Assembly: GCA_041394725.1 (NCBI GenBank)
Contig: JAWKHR010000034.1
Span: 1-64,000 of the forward strand
DNA from: JAWKHR01 sp041394725
GTDB lineage: Bacteria; Acidobacteriota; Vicinamibacteria; Vicinamibacterales; SCN-69-37
DNA: 64,000 nt
Direction of reading: 5' to 3'
The stretch's first letter is position 1, and every line of letters begins with the position of its first letter. The notes under the pieces are model-generated. The model did not search any database and was not told the origin of the DNA. It saw only the letters and a program-made list of their open reading frames with translations. The translations under genes and the position numbers were made by a program. Of this stretch, positions 17,417 through 25,836 are shown one piece after another.

Positions 17417-17467
17417 CTTGTCGAGCGTCTACAAGGGAACCTGACGCTACTGTCGAGCGTCTACAAG
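17417..17467. promoter_or_regulatory. Paired palindromic sites upstream of the sulfur operon
   Basis: The 17-mer TGTCGAGCGTCTACAAG occurs exactly twice, at 17,419-17,435 and 17,451-17,467, 32 bases apart (three helical turns). The first copy extends to CTTGTCGAGCGTCTACAAG, whose outer five bases are inverted (CTTGT / ACAAG). The second lies 28 bases from the rhodanese start codon. Spacing, position and symmetry fit a pair of operators for a dimeric repressor or activator. No regulator gene is adjacent. Confidence 0.55.
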
Positions 17468-17494
17468 AGTGACGCGTCTGCTCCTGGAGGTGAC

Positions 17495-18430
17495 ATGCGC
17501 CGACTCCTGCCGTTTGCCCTGTGCTCGTGCCTCGCGCTCCTCGCGGCCCCCGTGGCCGCGCAGACCGCCGCCGCCCGCGACGCGATGGTCGTGTCCGCCG
17601 GCTGGCTCGCGGACCACCTGCACGACCCGAACCTCGTCCTCTTTCACGTCGGCGTGGCCGGCGAGTACCCGGCGGCCCACATCCCGGGGGCGCGCCTCGT
17701 CTCCACCGCTGACCTCTCGGCACCTCGCGCCCGTCAGACCGACGGCTCTCCGGCGCCCGGGCTGGCGCTCGAGATGCCGGATCCCGAGGCGATGCGGGCG
17801 AAGCTCCAGTCGCTCGGCGTCTCGGACGACTCGAAGATCGTCGTCTACTTCGCCAAGGACTGGCTCTCGCCCGCGACGCGCATCGTCTTCGCGCTCGACT
17901 GGGCGGGCCTCGGGGCGAACACGGTGATGCTCGACGGCGGCATGCCGGCGTGGACCGCGGCGGGTCACCCGACGACCGGCGAGGTGCCGGCCGCCCGGAC
18001 GGGACGGCTGAAGCCGATCCGGCCGCGCCCGGTCATCGTGGACGCCGCCTTCGTGCAGGCCGTCGCGCGCACGCCGCACACCGCGCTCGTCGACGCACGC
18101 ACCGGCGTCTTCTACGACGGCGTGGAACCCAGCGGTGACGGCGGCGAGAAGGGCCACATCGCCGGCGCGGGCAGCGTGCCGTTCACGGCCGTCTTCGACG
18201 ATGCCGGCGCGCTGAAACCGGCGGCGGAGCTCGAGGCGATCTTCTCCCGGGCGGGCGTGCAACCGGGTGACACCGTCGTCGGCTACTGCCACATCGGCCA
18301 GCAGGCGACGGCCATGCTCTTCGCGGCGCGTTCGATCGGGCATCCCGTCAGGCTCTACGACGGCTCGATGGACGACTGGCTGAAGCGCAAGCTGCCCCTC
18401 GAGTTGCCGAAGGGGGGAGGCGGCCGGTGA
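17495..18430 (+). CDS. Exported two-domain rhodanese (sulfurtransferase)
   Basis: The 311-residue protein begins with a clear signal peptide ending near APVAAQ. Two rhodanese domains follow (about residues 28-150 and 165-305). The first is the inactive structural copy. The second holds the active-site cysteine in YCHIGQQAT, the loop CxxGxxA/S-type of thiosulfate or mercaptopyruvate sulfurtransferases. The enzyme would move sulfane sulfur in the periplasm. GGAGG eight bases before the ATG fixes the start. Its stop overlaps the GTG of the first YeeE/YedE half-gene, so the transferase and the permease are made together. Two repeated palindromic sites lie just upstream. Confidence 0.9.
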   Translation: MRRLLPFALCSCLALLAAPVAAQTAAARDAMVVSAGWLADHLHDPNLVLFHVGVAGEYPAAHIPGARLVSTADLSAPRARQTDGSPAPGLALEMPDPEAMRAKLQSLGVSDDSKIVVYFAKDWLSPATRIVFALDWAGLGANTVMLDGGMPAWTAAGHPTTGEVPAARTGRLKPIRPRPVIVDAAFVQAVARTPHTALVDARTGVFYDGVEPSGDGGEKGHIAGAGSVPFTAVFDDAGALKPAAELEAIFSRAGVQPGDTVVGYCHIGQQATAMLFAARSIGHPVRLYDGSMDDWLKRKLPLELPKGGGGR

Positions 18431-18975
18431 GCCACCGCGGCCTCGCGGCGCCGCCGCGGGGCGGCGCGCCGAGGCCCTACGCCGACCCGTACGTGGCCGG
18501 CGTGGGCCTCGGCCTCGTCCTCACGGCGGCGTTCGCGCTGGCGGGCCGGGGACTCGGCGCGTCTGGCGCGTTCGCCGCCGGCGCGACCGCGCTCGTCCAC
18601 GCCGTCTCACCCGACCAGGCGGCGGCGAGTCCGTACCTCTCGCGCTACCTCGACGCCGCCGTGGCGCCGTGGCGCGACTGGCTCGTCGTCGAGATCGCCG
18701 GCGCCATCGCGGGCGGCTGGCTGTCGGCCCGACTCGCGGGCCGGCTGGCGCTGGTCGTGGAGCGCGGGCCGCGCCTGGCGCCGGGGCCGCGCCTGGCGTT
18801 TGCCGGCCTGGGCGGCGCGGCGATGGGCGTCGGCGCGGTGCTCGCGCGCGGCTGCACCAGCGGTCAGGCGCTGACGGGCGGCGCACTGCTGAGCGTCGGC
18901 AGCTGGCTGTTCATCACCGGCGCGTTCGCCTCGGCCTACCTGGTCGCGCCGCTGGCACGGAGGCTGTGGCGATGA
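18427..18975 (+). CDS. YeeE/YedE (DUF395) half-permease, first subunit
   Basis: The 182-residue membrane protein has four to five hydrophobic helices and the conserved signature ARGCTSGQALTGGALLSVGSWLF, whose cysteine relays thiosulfate or sulfane sulfur in YeeE-type channels. It is half the length of the single-chain YeeE and pairs with the next gene, which carries the other half with its own cysteine motif. It starts at a GTG overlapping the rhodanese stop (GTGA) and has a G-rich ribosome site. By family, it should move thiosulfate or a related sulfur compound across the inner membrane; direction is not shown by the sequence. Split halves next to rhodaneses are known in sulfide/persulfide detoxification loci. 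Confidence 0.85.
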   Translation: MSHRGLAAPPRGGAPRPYADPYVAGVGLGLVLTAAFALAGRGLGASGAFAAGATALVHAVSPDQAAASPYLSRYLDAAVAPWRDWLVVEIAGAIAGGWLSARLAGRLALVVERGPRLAPGPRLAFAGLGGAAMGVGAVLARGCTSGQALTGGALLSVGSWLFITGAFASAYLVAPLARRLWR

Positions 18976-19517
18976 CCGACAGCGTGGTGCTCGCCTTCGG
19001 CATCGGCCTGGCCTTCGGCTGGGCGCTCGAACGCGCGGGCCTCGGCAGCGCGCGCAAGCTGGTCGGGCAGTTCTACCTGACCGACTTCACCGTCTTCAAG
19101 GTCATGTTCAGCGCGATCGTCACGGCGATGCTGGGCGTGTTCTGGCTGGGCCGGCTGGGCGTCGTGGACGTCGCGGCCATCTACGTGCCCGAGACGTACG
19201 TCCTGCCGCAACTCGCGGGCGGCGCGCTCTTCGGCGTCGGCTTCGTCGTCGCCGGCCTGTGTCCGGGAACGTCGTGCGTCGCCGCGGCGACCGGTCGGGG
19301 CGACGGCCTGGCGACGGTCATCGGGTTGCTGGGCGGCGTCCTCGCCGCCGGCGCGGCGTTCCCCGCGATGGCCGCGTTCTACGAGAGCTCCGCGCGCGGC
19401 ACCTGGCAGTGGCCGCAAGCCCTCGGCCTGCCGTACGGCGTCGTCGTGTTCCTGGTCGTGCTGATGGCCCTCGGTGGGTTCCGGCTGGTCGAACGGCTGG
19501 AGCGGCGGGCGTCGTGA
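18972..19517 (+). CDS. YeeE/YedE (DUF395) half-permease, second subunit
   Basis: The 181-residue protein has about five membrane helices. FGIGLAFGWALERAGLGSARKLVGQFYLTDFTVFKVMF is followed (here split by a loop) by GLCPGTSCVAAATGRGDGLA, the second conserved cysteine motif of the DUF395 fold. With the preceding subunit it reconstitutes the full two-lobed channel. Its ATG overlaps the preceding stop (ATGA), and it is followed after 25 bases by the rhodanese-like gene. Inner-membrane location is certain from hydrophobicity; substrate is inferred from family as thiosulfate or a persulfide-derived ion. Confidence 0.85.
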   Translation: MTDSVVLAFGIGLAFGWALERAGLGSARKLVGQFYLTDFTVFKVMFSAIVTAMLGVFWLGRLGVVDVAAIYVPETYVLPQLAGGALFGVGFVVAGLCPGTSCVAAATGRGDGLATVIGLLGGVLAAGAAFPAMAAFYESSARGTWQWPQALGLPYGVVVFLVVLMALGGFRLVERLERRAS

Positions 19518-19542
19518 CGCGACGGTGGCTGGCGCGGGCGTC

Positions 19543-20154
19543 ATGACGAGCCGGTGGCTGGCGTGGGCGGCGCTCCTGATCGGCGGCCTCTCCGCCGTCG
19601 CCGGCAGTCCGTACCTCGCGGCGCGCGGACAGGTGGACGTCGAGGCCCTGGCCGCGACGGCCGCCCGCGGAGAGGACCGGGTCGGCGCGGTCGAGCTCGC
19701 GACGTGGATTCACGATCGCGAGCCGGGCCTGCGCGTGATCGACGTGCGCTCGCGCGAGGCGTACGACGCCGACCGGATTCCCGGCGCCGAGCACGTCCCC
19801 CTCGGCGCGATCGGACGGACCCGCTTCACGCACGACCAGCCGATCGTCGTGTACGCCGACGATGGCACGGAGGCGGCGGAGGCGTGGGTACTGCTGCGCG
19901 CCGCCGGCCTGCGCCGGGTGTTCTTCCTGCGCGGTGGCCTGGCCGCGTGGCTCGACGAGGTCCTCGAGCCCACGCTCGCCGCCGACGCGGATGCCGAGGC
20001 GCGCGCGGCGTTCGCGCGCGTGGCCGGGCTGAGCCGCTACTTCGGCGGTCGCCCCCGAGGCGGCGCGTCGGCCGGGACCGACGCGGGCACCGGCGGCCCG
20101 AGCGGCGCCGACACGGCCGATCGCCTGGCCCACCTCAAGCGGCGCGGCTGCTGA
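19543..20154 (+). CDS. Membrane-anchored rhodanese-like protein lacking the catalytic Cys
   Basis: The 203-residue protein has an N-terminal hydrophobic anchor or signal (WLAWAALLIGGLSAVAG) and one rhodanese domain (about residues 45-145). The fold motifs are there: VIDVRSREAYDADRIPGAEHVP and FFLRGGLAAW. At the active-site loop, however, the sequence is VYADDGTEAAEAW, so the usual cysteine after VY is absent. The tail is Gly/Ala/Ser-rich and ends in RRGC, putting a lone cysteine at the extreme C-terminus. It may act as a binding partner for the permease or carry sulfur on that terminal cysteine; both ideas are inference. It is the last gene of the operon and converges with the radical SAM gene at a 7-bp gap. 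Confidence 0.75.
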   Translation: MTSRWLAWAALLIGGLSAVAGSPYLAARGQVDVEALAATAARGEDRVGAVELATWIHDREPGLRVIDVRSREAYDADRIPGAEHVPLGAIGRTRFTHDQPIVVYADDGTEAAEAWVLLRAAGLRRVFFLRGGLAAWLDEVLEPTLAADADAEARAAFARVAGLSRYFGGRPRGGASAGTDAGTGGPSGADTADRLAHLKRRGC

Positions 20155-20161
20155 CGGCCTC

Positions 20162-21853
20162 TCACCGGAGCAGCACTGGCACGCCGGCGGCCTCCGGCGC
20201 CTCGAACCGGACGGCCGCGTCGCGGCGCGGCCGGCGATCGACGAACGTCGGCGGTTCGAGGTGACGTCCTCCCGCATGACGGGCTTCCCGCCTGGCGCTC
20301 CAGAGCAGCACGGGCCCCAGCGTACGGTTCACCAGCCGGGTCGTGGGGCCGAACGCCTCCTCGACGTCGTGGGCGAGCGCGTCGATGCGACGCGCCATGA
20401 CCGGGTTGGCCGGCGCGAGCCACCGCGCCATCGCCCAGAGCGCCGCGCCGTACCCCAGGCGCAACGACGCCGCCGAGACGGCCACGCGCGCCCTGACGCG
20501 CGCATCCGGATCGTCGGCGTACCGCCGCCACCGGACGAACATCGTCCGCATCAGGCGGTAGAGGCTCGGCCCGTTGCGATCGAAGTCGACCTGGAAGGCA
20601 TGGTCGAGCACCCGCTTCGACTCGTCGCGCCCGATCGCGGGGTGCCGGAAGTTGAACTGGTACTGGCCGTGGACGTCGGCCAGGTCCACGTCGAGGAGGC
20701 GTCCCTCGGCGGCCATCCGCGCGTGGAGCGGCGTGCCGGGGATCGGCGTGAAGAGCATGAACTGGTGGAAGACCGTGTCGTGCGCGACGGCCCGATCGAT
20801 GTCGGTCATCACCGACTCCGGCGTGTGATGCTCGAGCCCGACGATCGTGGAGCCGTGGACGCAGATGCCGTGCGCCTGGAGGTCCCGGACCAGCGCGCGC
20901 GTGTCCGTGCCGGACAGCTTCTCGTAGGGCGCCTCGGACGATTCCAGGCCGAGCCAGATCCACTCGACGCCGAGCTCGACGAGTTCTCGCACGTCGTATC
21001 GACGAATCGCATTGGCCGAGGAGAACACGTAGAGCGCCCACGCCTTGCCCGCGGCCTTCATGCAGGCGAGCAGTTCCAGGGCGCGACGGCGGTAGAGCAG
21101 GAAGTTCTCGTCCATCATGAAGAACGCGCGTACGCCGAGCCGCCGCTCGACGTCGCACATCACCCGGAACAGGTCCTCGCCGCGCTCGTAGAAGTTGACG
21201 AAGCGCCCCTTGCCGCCGAAGAAAGCCGAGGTGGTGCAGAACTCGCACCCGAGCGGACAGCCGACCGACGGCACGATCGTCGCCGCCGGACTGCCGCCGC
21301 CGCGCGGGCTTCGCAGCCCCAGGACCCGGAAGCCCACCGAGGACCGGATCGCGGGGTGGACGATCGGTCGGTCCGGATCGTCCCCGAGGAACCGCCGCAT
21401 CCAGGCGATGCCCTCGCCGCGGACGATGTGGTCCGCGTCGATCAGGCGCTCGATGTCGGGAATCGCGGTCACGTGCCCGCCGACGACGATCGCCGACGCC
21501 GGCGAGTAGCGGCGAACCAGGCGGCACATCTCGCGAATCTTGCCGACGTTGACCACGATGCCGGAGAGTCCGACCACGTCGTACCGCCCCCGGCGCAGCT
21601 CGCGGATGAACCGCTCGCGCGTCGGGAAGTCGAGCAGCGTGGTGGCGGCGCTGACGTTCTCCTGGATGAACATCAGCCCCCACGACCGGTGGAACATCCG
21701 GAGCGAGCACGGCCCCTGCGCGCGCGTCACCTGGTTGTGGTACAGCTCCATCGGGTTGATCGCGCGCGAGCCGTAGTCATCGTCGCGGGCAAACGGCTTG
21801 AACACCGAGGACAGCAGCACGCGGGCCGCGGGGCCCCTGGGATGCGGGATCAC
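20162..21853 (-). CDS. Radical SAM enzyme with B12-binding-like N-terminal domain
   Basis: The 563-residue protein has an N-terminal region (about residues 80-150) with the fold pattern of cobalamin-binding domains (DVVGLSGIVVNVGK, IVVGGHVTAIPD) but no DxHxxG cobalamin ligand. A radical SAM core follows with the iron-sulfur motif CPLGCEFC near residue 205 and the FFMMDENFLL segment typical of B12-dependent radical SAM proteins. The C-terminal third (about 420-563) is helical and basic. Such enzymes perform methylations or rearrangements; the substrate is unknown and no biosynthetic neighbours give a hint. A GTG start is supported by GGAGG seven bases upstream. Confidence 0.8.
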   Translation of the reverse strand: MIPHPRGPAARVLLSSVFKPFARDDDYGSRAINPMELYHNQVTRAQGPCSLRMFHRSWGLMFIQENVSAATTLLDFPTRERFIRELRRGRYDVVGLSGIVVNVGKIREMCRLVRRYSPASAIVVGGHVTAIPDIERLIDADHIVRGEGIAWMRRFLGDDPDRPIVHPAIRSSVGFRVLGLRSPRGGGSPAATIVPSVGCPLGCEFCTTSAFFGGKGRFVNFYERGEDLFRVMCDVERRLGVRAFFMMDENFLLYRRRALELLACMKAAGKAWALYVFSSANAIRRYDVRELVELGVEWIWLGLESSEAPYEKLSGTDTRALVRDLQAHGICVHGSTIVGLEHHTPESVMTDIDRAVAHDTVFHQFMLFTPIPGTPLHARMAAEGRLLDVDLADVHGQYQFNFRHPAIGRDESKRVLDHAFQVDFDRNGPSLYRLMRTMFVRWRRYADDPDARVRARVAVSAASLRLGYGAALWAMARWLAPANPVMARRIDALAHDVEEAFGPTTRLVNRTLGPVLLWSARREARHAGGRHLEPPTFVDRRPRRDAAVRFEAPEAAGVPVLLR

Positions 21854-21982
21854 GTCGCCTCCGTTCCCGCGAGGATACGCCCCGGCGATGGTGATCGCGC
21901 GCCGGGTCCAGAACTCTTACGATCGAGCCGCCATGCCCGGACCCGCCGGACGCTCCGGACACGCCGACGGCATAATGACCCC

Positions 21983-22930
21983 ATGCGCCCGCACGCCCTG
22001 CTGCTGCCGATTCTCCTCGTGGCCCTGCTGGTTCCGGCCTGCGACCGCGCGGTTGATCCCGCGACCGGCGACGACGCCGGCGTCTCGACGGCCCGCCTGA
22101 TCGGCCAGGCGCGCGACCTCGATCTCGCCGGGCGCCACGCCGAGGCCATCCCGATCTTCCGGCGGGCGCTGGCGCGCGATGCGGACAGCTTCGACGCGCA
22201 CTACGGGCTGGCGCGCGCGCTCGACCTGGACGGCCAGTACGCGGAGGCGCGCGAGCACTTCACCCGCGCGATCGCCCTGGCCTCGGACTCCACGCGCGAG
22301 CAGGCGCAGCGGATGCTGGGCATCGCCTGGACCTTTGCCGGCGATGCCGGCGAGGCGGCCCCCTGGTTCCGCCGCGTCTACGACGCGCGTCTCGCGGCCG
22401 GCAACCTGCTGGACGCCGCCGACGTCGCCAGTGAACTGGGACGCGTCTACCTGGAGCTGGACGACGTGGACCAGGCCGAGACGTGGTATCGAACCGGATT
22501 CGAGACCTCGGAACGGGAACCCGGCCGTACGCCGGCCCAGGTGAACCTCGCGGCGTTCCGGTGGGCCCACGCGCAGGCGCGGATCGCCGCCCGCCGCGGG
22601 TCCGAGGCCGAGGCGCGGCGCCGGATGGCCGCCGCCCGCGAGATCCTGGATCGCGGCGGCAACGACGACCAGCGGATCCAGTATGCCTACCTGGCCGGCT
22701 ACGTCGAGTACTCCCTGGGCCACGACCGCGCCGCCATCGAGGCACTCGAACGGGCGGACCAGGAGGATCCCTTCATCCTGCTGCTCCTCGCCCGCGCGCA
22801 CGAGCGGCTCGGCGAGGTCGATGCCGCGCACGCGTACTACGCGCGCGTGCTCGCCTCGAGCTCGCACGCCGTGAACAACGCGTTCGCGCGGCCCGCGGCG
22901 CGGCGCGCACTCGACCCTGCGATCCGGTAA
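21983..22930 (+). CDS. TPR lipoprotein
   Basis: The 315-residue protein has a lipoprotein signal (ALLVPACDR, cysteine near residue 20), then tetratricopeptide repeats. The first ones (about residues 42-110) read AGRHAEAIPIFRRALARDADSFDAHYGLARAL and DGQYAEAREHFTRAI. Another set is found at 215-300. TPRs bind other proteins, and the lipid anchor puts it on a membrane facing the periplasm. It starts 129 bp from the divergent radical SAM gene. No partner can be named. Confidence 0.75.
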   Translation: MRPHALLLPILLVALLVPACDRAVDPATGDDAGVSTARLIGQARDLDLAGRHAEAIPIFRRALARDADSFDAHYGLARALDLDGQYAEAREHFTRAIALASDSTREQAQRMLGIAWTFAGDAGEAAPWFRRVYDARLAAGNLLDAADVASELGRVYLELDDVDQAETWYRTGFETSEREPGRTPAQVNLAAFRWAHAQARIAARRGSEAEARRRMAAAREILDRGGNDDQRIQYAYLAGYVEYSLGHDRAAIEALERADQEDPFILLLLARAHERLGEVDAAHAYYARVLASSSHAVNNAFARPAARRALDPAIR

Positions 22931-22982
22931 CACCGGCCGCCCTCGTGCCTCGCCATCCGCGGCGGGCTGGCGACCGGCGGGC

Positions 22983-22998
22983 TGGCACGGCTCTTGAA
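22983..22998 (+). promoter_or_regulatory. Possible sigma-54 promoter of the six-BON gene
   Basis: TGGCACGGCTCTTGAA has a perfect -24 half (TGGCACG) and correct spacing, but the -12 half reads TTGAA, missing the conserved C of TTGC. It lies 80 bases before the start codon. Confidence 0.35.
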
Positions 22999-23077
22999 CC
23001 CCTGATCCCCATCGTGCGGATCCCTCCATCCGCATGGGGCGGATGGCGTGTGGACGCACGAGAAAGGAGAGTTCCGC

Positions 23078-24700
23078 ATGCGCATGACTGCCATCCTCCT
23101 GAGCGGGGCGTGCCTGCTGCCGGCGATGGCAGCCGCCGCCGTGTCCTCGCAACAGCCGGAAACCACCTCGTCGTCCGTCGCCCCGGACACCGCCATGGCG
23201 ACGGCCACGGCGACGGCGATGCCGGCGGCGACTTCGCAGGACCAGTCCGACGGCGCGCCCGACACGATGCGGCACGCGATGACGAACGCCGACGTCCTGG
23301 ACGCCGTCGAGGACGAGCTGCTCGTCGATCGACGCGTGCCGAGCCGCCACGTGACGGTCCAGTTCGTCGACGGGATCGTGACGCTCACCGGCACCGTCGA
23401 CAATCTGGTCGCGAAGGAACGCGCCGCGCGGATCGCCGAAACGGTCAAGGGGGTCCAGAGCGTCGTGAACCGGATCACCGTCCAGCCGATCGAAACGCGG
23501 ACGGGCGCCGAACTGCGCGGCGACGTGGTGCACGCGCTCGCCGTGGATCCGGCCACCGAGTCCTACGAGGTGGACGTCTCGGCCACCGACGACGGGCAGG
23601 TGACGCTCCAGGGCGAGGTCGATTCCTGGGCCGAGCAGCACCTGGCCGGCCTGGTCACCAAGGGCGTCGCGGGCGTGACCGCGCTCCAGAACAACATCGA
23701 GGTCCGGCCGTCGGCCATGCGGCCCGACGCGGAGATCGCCGCCGACATCCGCGGCCGCATCGACTGGTCCACGCTCGTGGACGGCGCGCTCGTCACCGTC
23801 GACGTCGACGACGGCGCGGTGAATCTGACGGGCACGGTCGGCAGCGCGGCCGAGAAGCGGCAGGCCGGCCTGCTCGCCTGGACCAGCGGCGTCCGTACCG
23901 TGGACACCGACGGGCTGACGGTCAGCCGCTGGGCGCGCGACCCGGACCTGCGCGAGAAGAAATACGTGAACAAGCCCGATGGGGAGGTCCAGCAGGCCGT
24001 CGAGAACGCCCTGCTGCTGGACCCCCGCGTGAACAGCCAGCGCGTGGACGCGAGCGTCGACCACGGCCTGGTGACGCTGCGCGGTACGGTCACCAGCCCC
24101 AGTGCGGCGGAAGCCGCGCGCACCGACGCCCGTCACACCGTCGGTGTCGGATCGGTCCGCGACCACCTGAAGGTCGAGCCGGCCTCGGCACGGTCCGACG
24201 CGGCGATCGCCAGCGACGTCCGTGACGCGATCGGCCGCAACGCGTTCCTCGACCGCCAGGACGTCACGGTGACGGCAATCAACGGCACGGCCTACCTCTA
24301 TGGCACGGTGGACTCGTATCTCGAGAAGGTCGAGGCCGAACGCGCCGCGTCGCACGTCCGGGGCGTGGCCGAGGTCGCGAATGAACTGGTCGTGCGCCAG
24401 CCGGCGTGGATGGGCTACGACCCGTACGTGGACGACGCGTCCATCTACGACTACCCCTGGTACACCTGGGCGCCGGCCCACAGCTGGACGCCGGACCACG
24501 AGATCCAGGACGACATCGAGAGCCAGCTCTGGTGGAGCCCGTTCGTCGATTCCGACGAGGTCACGGTGACCGTCGACGACGGCGTGGCTCGCCTGACCGG
24601 GACGGTGGATTCCTGGTCGGAGTACAACGCGGCGACCGACAACGCCTTCGAGGGCGGCGCCGTGTGGGTCGACAACGACCTGGTCGTGGACGTCGGCTGA
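23078..24700 (+). CDS. Secreted six-BON-domain protein
   Basis: The 540-residue protein has a signal peptide (ending near AAAAVSSQ), a low-complexity Thr/Ala/Met region to about residue 65, then six BON domains. Each has the form VTVDDGVARLTGTVDSW; examples lie near residues 70, 135, 205, 300, 370 and 470. Between the fifth and sixth is an aromatic, acidic insert (YDPYVDDASIYDYPWYTW). BON repeats bind phospholipid or the outer envelope, so an envelope-protective role is likely. AAAGGAGA at proper distance supports the ATG at 23,078. A sigma-54-like site precedes it, and a strong hairpin at 24,744 follows it. Confidence 0.85.
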   Translation: MRMTAILLSGACLLPAMAAAAVSSQQPETTSSSVAPDTAMATATATAMPAATSQDQSDGAPDTMRHAMTNADVLDAVEDELLVDRRVPSRHVTVQFVDGIVTLTGTVDNLVAKERAARIAETVKGVQSVVNRITVQPIETRTGAELRGDVVHALAVDPATESYEVDVSATDDGQVTLQGEVDSWAEQHLAGLVTKGVAGVTALQNNIEVRPSAMRPDAEIAADIRGRIDWSTLVDGALVTVDVDDGAVNLTGTVGSAAEKRQAGLLAWTSGVRTVDTDGLTVSRWARDPDLREKKYVNKPDGEVQQAVENALLLDPRVNSQRVDASVDHGLVTLRGTVTSPSAAEAARTDARHTVGVGSVRDHLKVEPASARSDAAIASDVRDAIGRNAFLDRQDVTVTAINGTAYLYGTVDSYLEKVEAERAASHVRGVAEVANELVVRQPAWMGYDPYVDDASIYDYPWYTWAPAHSWTPDHEIQDDIESQLWWSPFVDSDEVTVTVDDGVARLTGTVDSWSEYNAATDNAFEGGAVWVDNDLVVDVG

Positions 24701-25836
24701 CGCCGACCACGGCTCGGGCGGCCGGCGGTCGAGGCCGCCGATTCGGGTGCCACCTGCCCGGTGGCACCCGTCGCCCACGTCCCGCCGGGCTCGCCGCTCT
24801 CGAGGCGCCGGACCAGCGCCGGCAGGAGGACGTCGAGCTCGGACCGCAGCCGCCCTTCCACGATTCGACGGGCCAGGAACCCGAACATCCCGCTCACCAC
24901 GTCCACGTCGAGCCGGTCGAGGACGATCAGATAGCCCGGCGTCCCGGGTCGTGCGCCAACCACCGCGGTCAGGTTCAACCCGCCGTTGATGTAGTGCGTG
25001 GCGAAGACCGGCGTGCTGACGACGAACGCGTCACCCGCCCGGTCACCCGTCCCGCGCGCGACGACCACGTGCGTGACGAGGATCACCGGCTTCCCGCCGA
25101 ATCGCTCCTTGGACCAGTAGAAAAAGGATTCGTCCCACGGCGCGCCCCCGCGCGGGTACCGTTCGAGGGCGCGGGCGAGCGACGCCACTGGCTCGCCGAG
25201 GCACGCCGACCGATCGACGATCGTGCGGAAGACCGCGGAGAGGTCCGGGGCTCCGCCGCCGTCGGCATACCGGCCGATCGCGGCGTGACCACCCGCCCGG
25301 TAGGCCGCCAGTCGCTCGAGCACCAGCTCCCGAAACGCAGCCTGCACACGCGCGCGCCAGTCGTCGCCCGCGGCGGCCGTCACGGCGCGCAGACGCGCGA
25401 TTTCGGTCTCGGTCAGTTTCACGGCGCAGTCGCCGGGCCGGCACCGTCGGATCGCGTCGAGATCCGCGGCGTCGAGCGAGAGACCGTCGAGGTCGGACGC
25501 CGCCGGCGGATCGGACAGCCGCGCGATGGCGACGACCGCGTCGCTCCGCTTGAGCGCGTCGATGCGTCGAACCCAGGCGACGAGCCGTGCCCCGTCCGCC
25601 GACGTGCGCTGCGCGCCGAAGACCGCGATGCGCCGGTCGTCCTCGGGCAGCGATCGTGCGACGGTGGAGCCCGCCTCGACGCGGGCCCGGTCCTGGGCCG
25701 AAAGGGACGCGCACGAGGCGACCACTCCGAACGGGTCGGCCTGCCCCGCCGGCCGGGCGGGCGGTTCGCGCGCGGGCGCGACGGCGAGACAGGCCGCCAG
25801 CAGACCTGGTCCGGCCGCCCGCCACGGCCCGGTCAC
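24451..25836 (-). CDS. Uncharacterised secreted protein
   Basis: The GTG at 25,836 overlaps the TGA of the cytochrome/monooxygenase gene upstream (GTGA), giving a protein with a hydrophobic signal-like N-terminus (PGLLAACLAVAPA). No known domain is recognised. The central region (about residues 70-300) is conserved-looking, with DDWRARVQAAFRELVLERL, WDESFFYWSKERFGGKPVI and TPVFATHYINGGLNLTAVV. The 3' end is odd: the frame passes straight through an 11-bp hairpin and runs 250 bp antisense into the six-BON gene before stopping. The last 100 or so residues (Ser/Thr/Arg-rich) are probably not part of the original protein. A lost stop or a small indel near 24,780 is suspected. Confidence 0.6.
   Translation of the reverse strand: MTGPWRAAGPGLLAACLAVAPAREPPARPAGQADPFGVVASCASLSAQDRARVEAGSTVARSLPEDDRRIAVFGAQRTSADGARLVAWVRRIDALKRSDAVVAIARLSDPPAASDLDGLSLDAADLDAIRRCRPGDCAVKLTETEIARLRAVTAAAGDDWRARVQAAFRELVLERLAAYRAGGHAAIGRYADGGGAPDLSAVFRTIVDRSACLGEPVASLARALERYPRGGAPWDESFFYWSKERFGGKPVILVTHVVVARGTGDRAGDAFVVSTPVFATHYINGGLNLTAVVGARPGTPGYLIVLDRLDVDVVSGMFGFLARRIVEGRLRSELDVLLPALVRRLESGEPGGTWATGATGQVAPESAASTAGRPSRGRRQPTSTTRSLSTHTAPPSKALSVAALYSDQESTVPVRRATPSSTVTVTSSESTNGLHQSWLSMSSWISWSGVQLWAGAQVYQG
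24744..24770. terminator. Bidirectional terminator-like hairpin
   Basis: CGGGTGCCACC (24,744-24,754) and GGTGGCACCCG (24,760-24,770) form an 11-bp perfect stem with a five-base loop. It lies 43 bases past the six-BON stop and faces the convergent gene. There is no obvious U-tract in either direction, but position and strength suit a shared terminator. Confidence 0.6.

Noticed and set aside
17417..17467. CRISPR-like direct repeats
   Set aside because: There are only two copies, 17 bp long, with a 15-bp gap and directly upstream of an operon. No cas gene is present.
19543..20154. Active rhodanese assignment for the last gene of the sulfur operon
   Set aside because: The active-site loop has no cysteine (VYADDG), so I describe it as rhodanese-like only.
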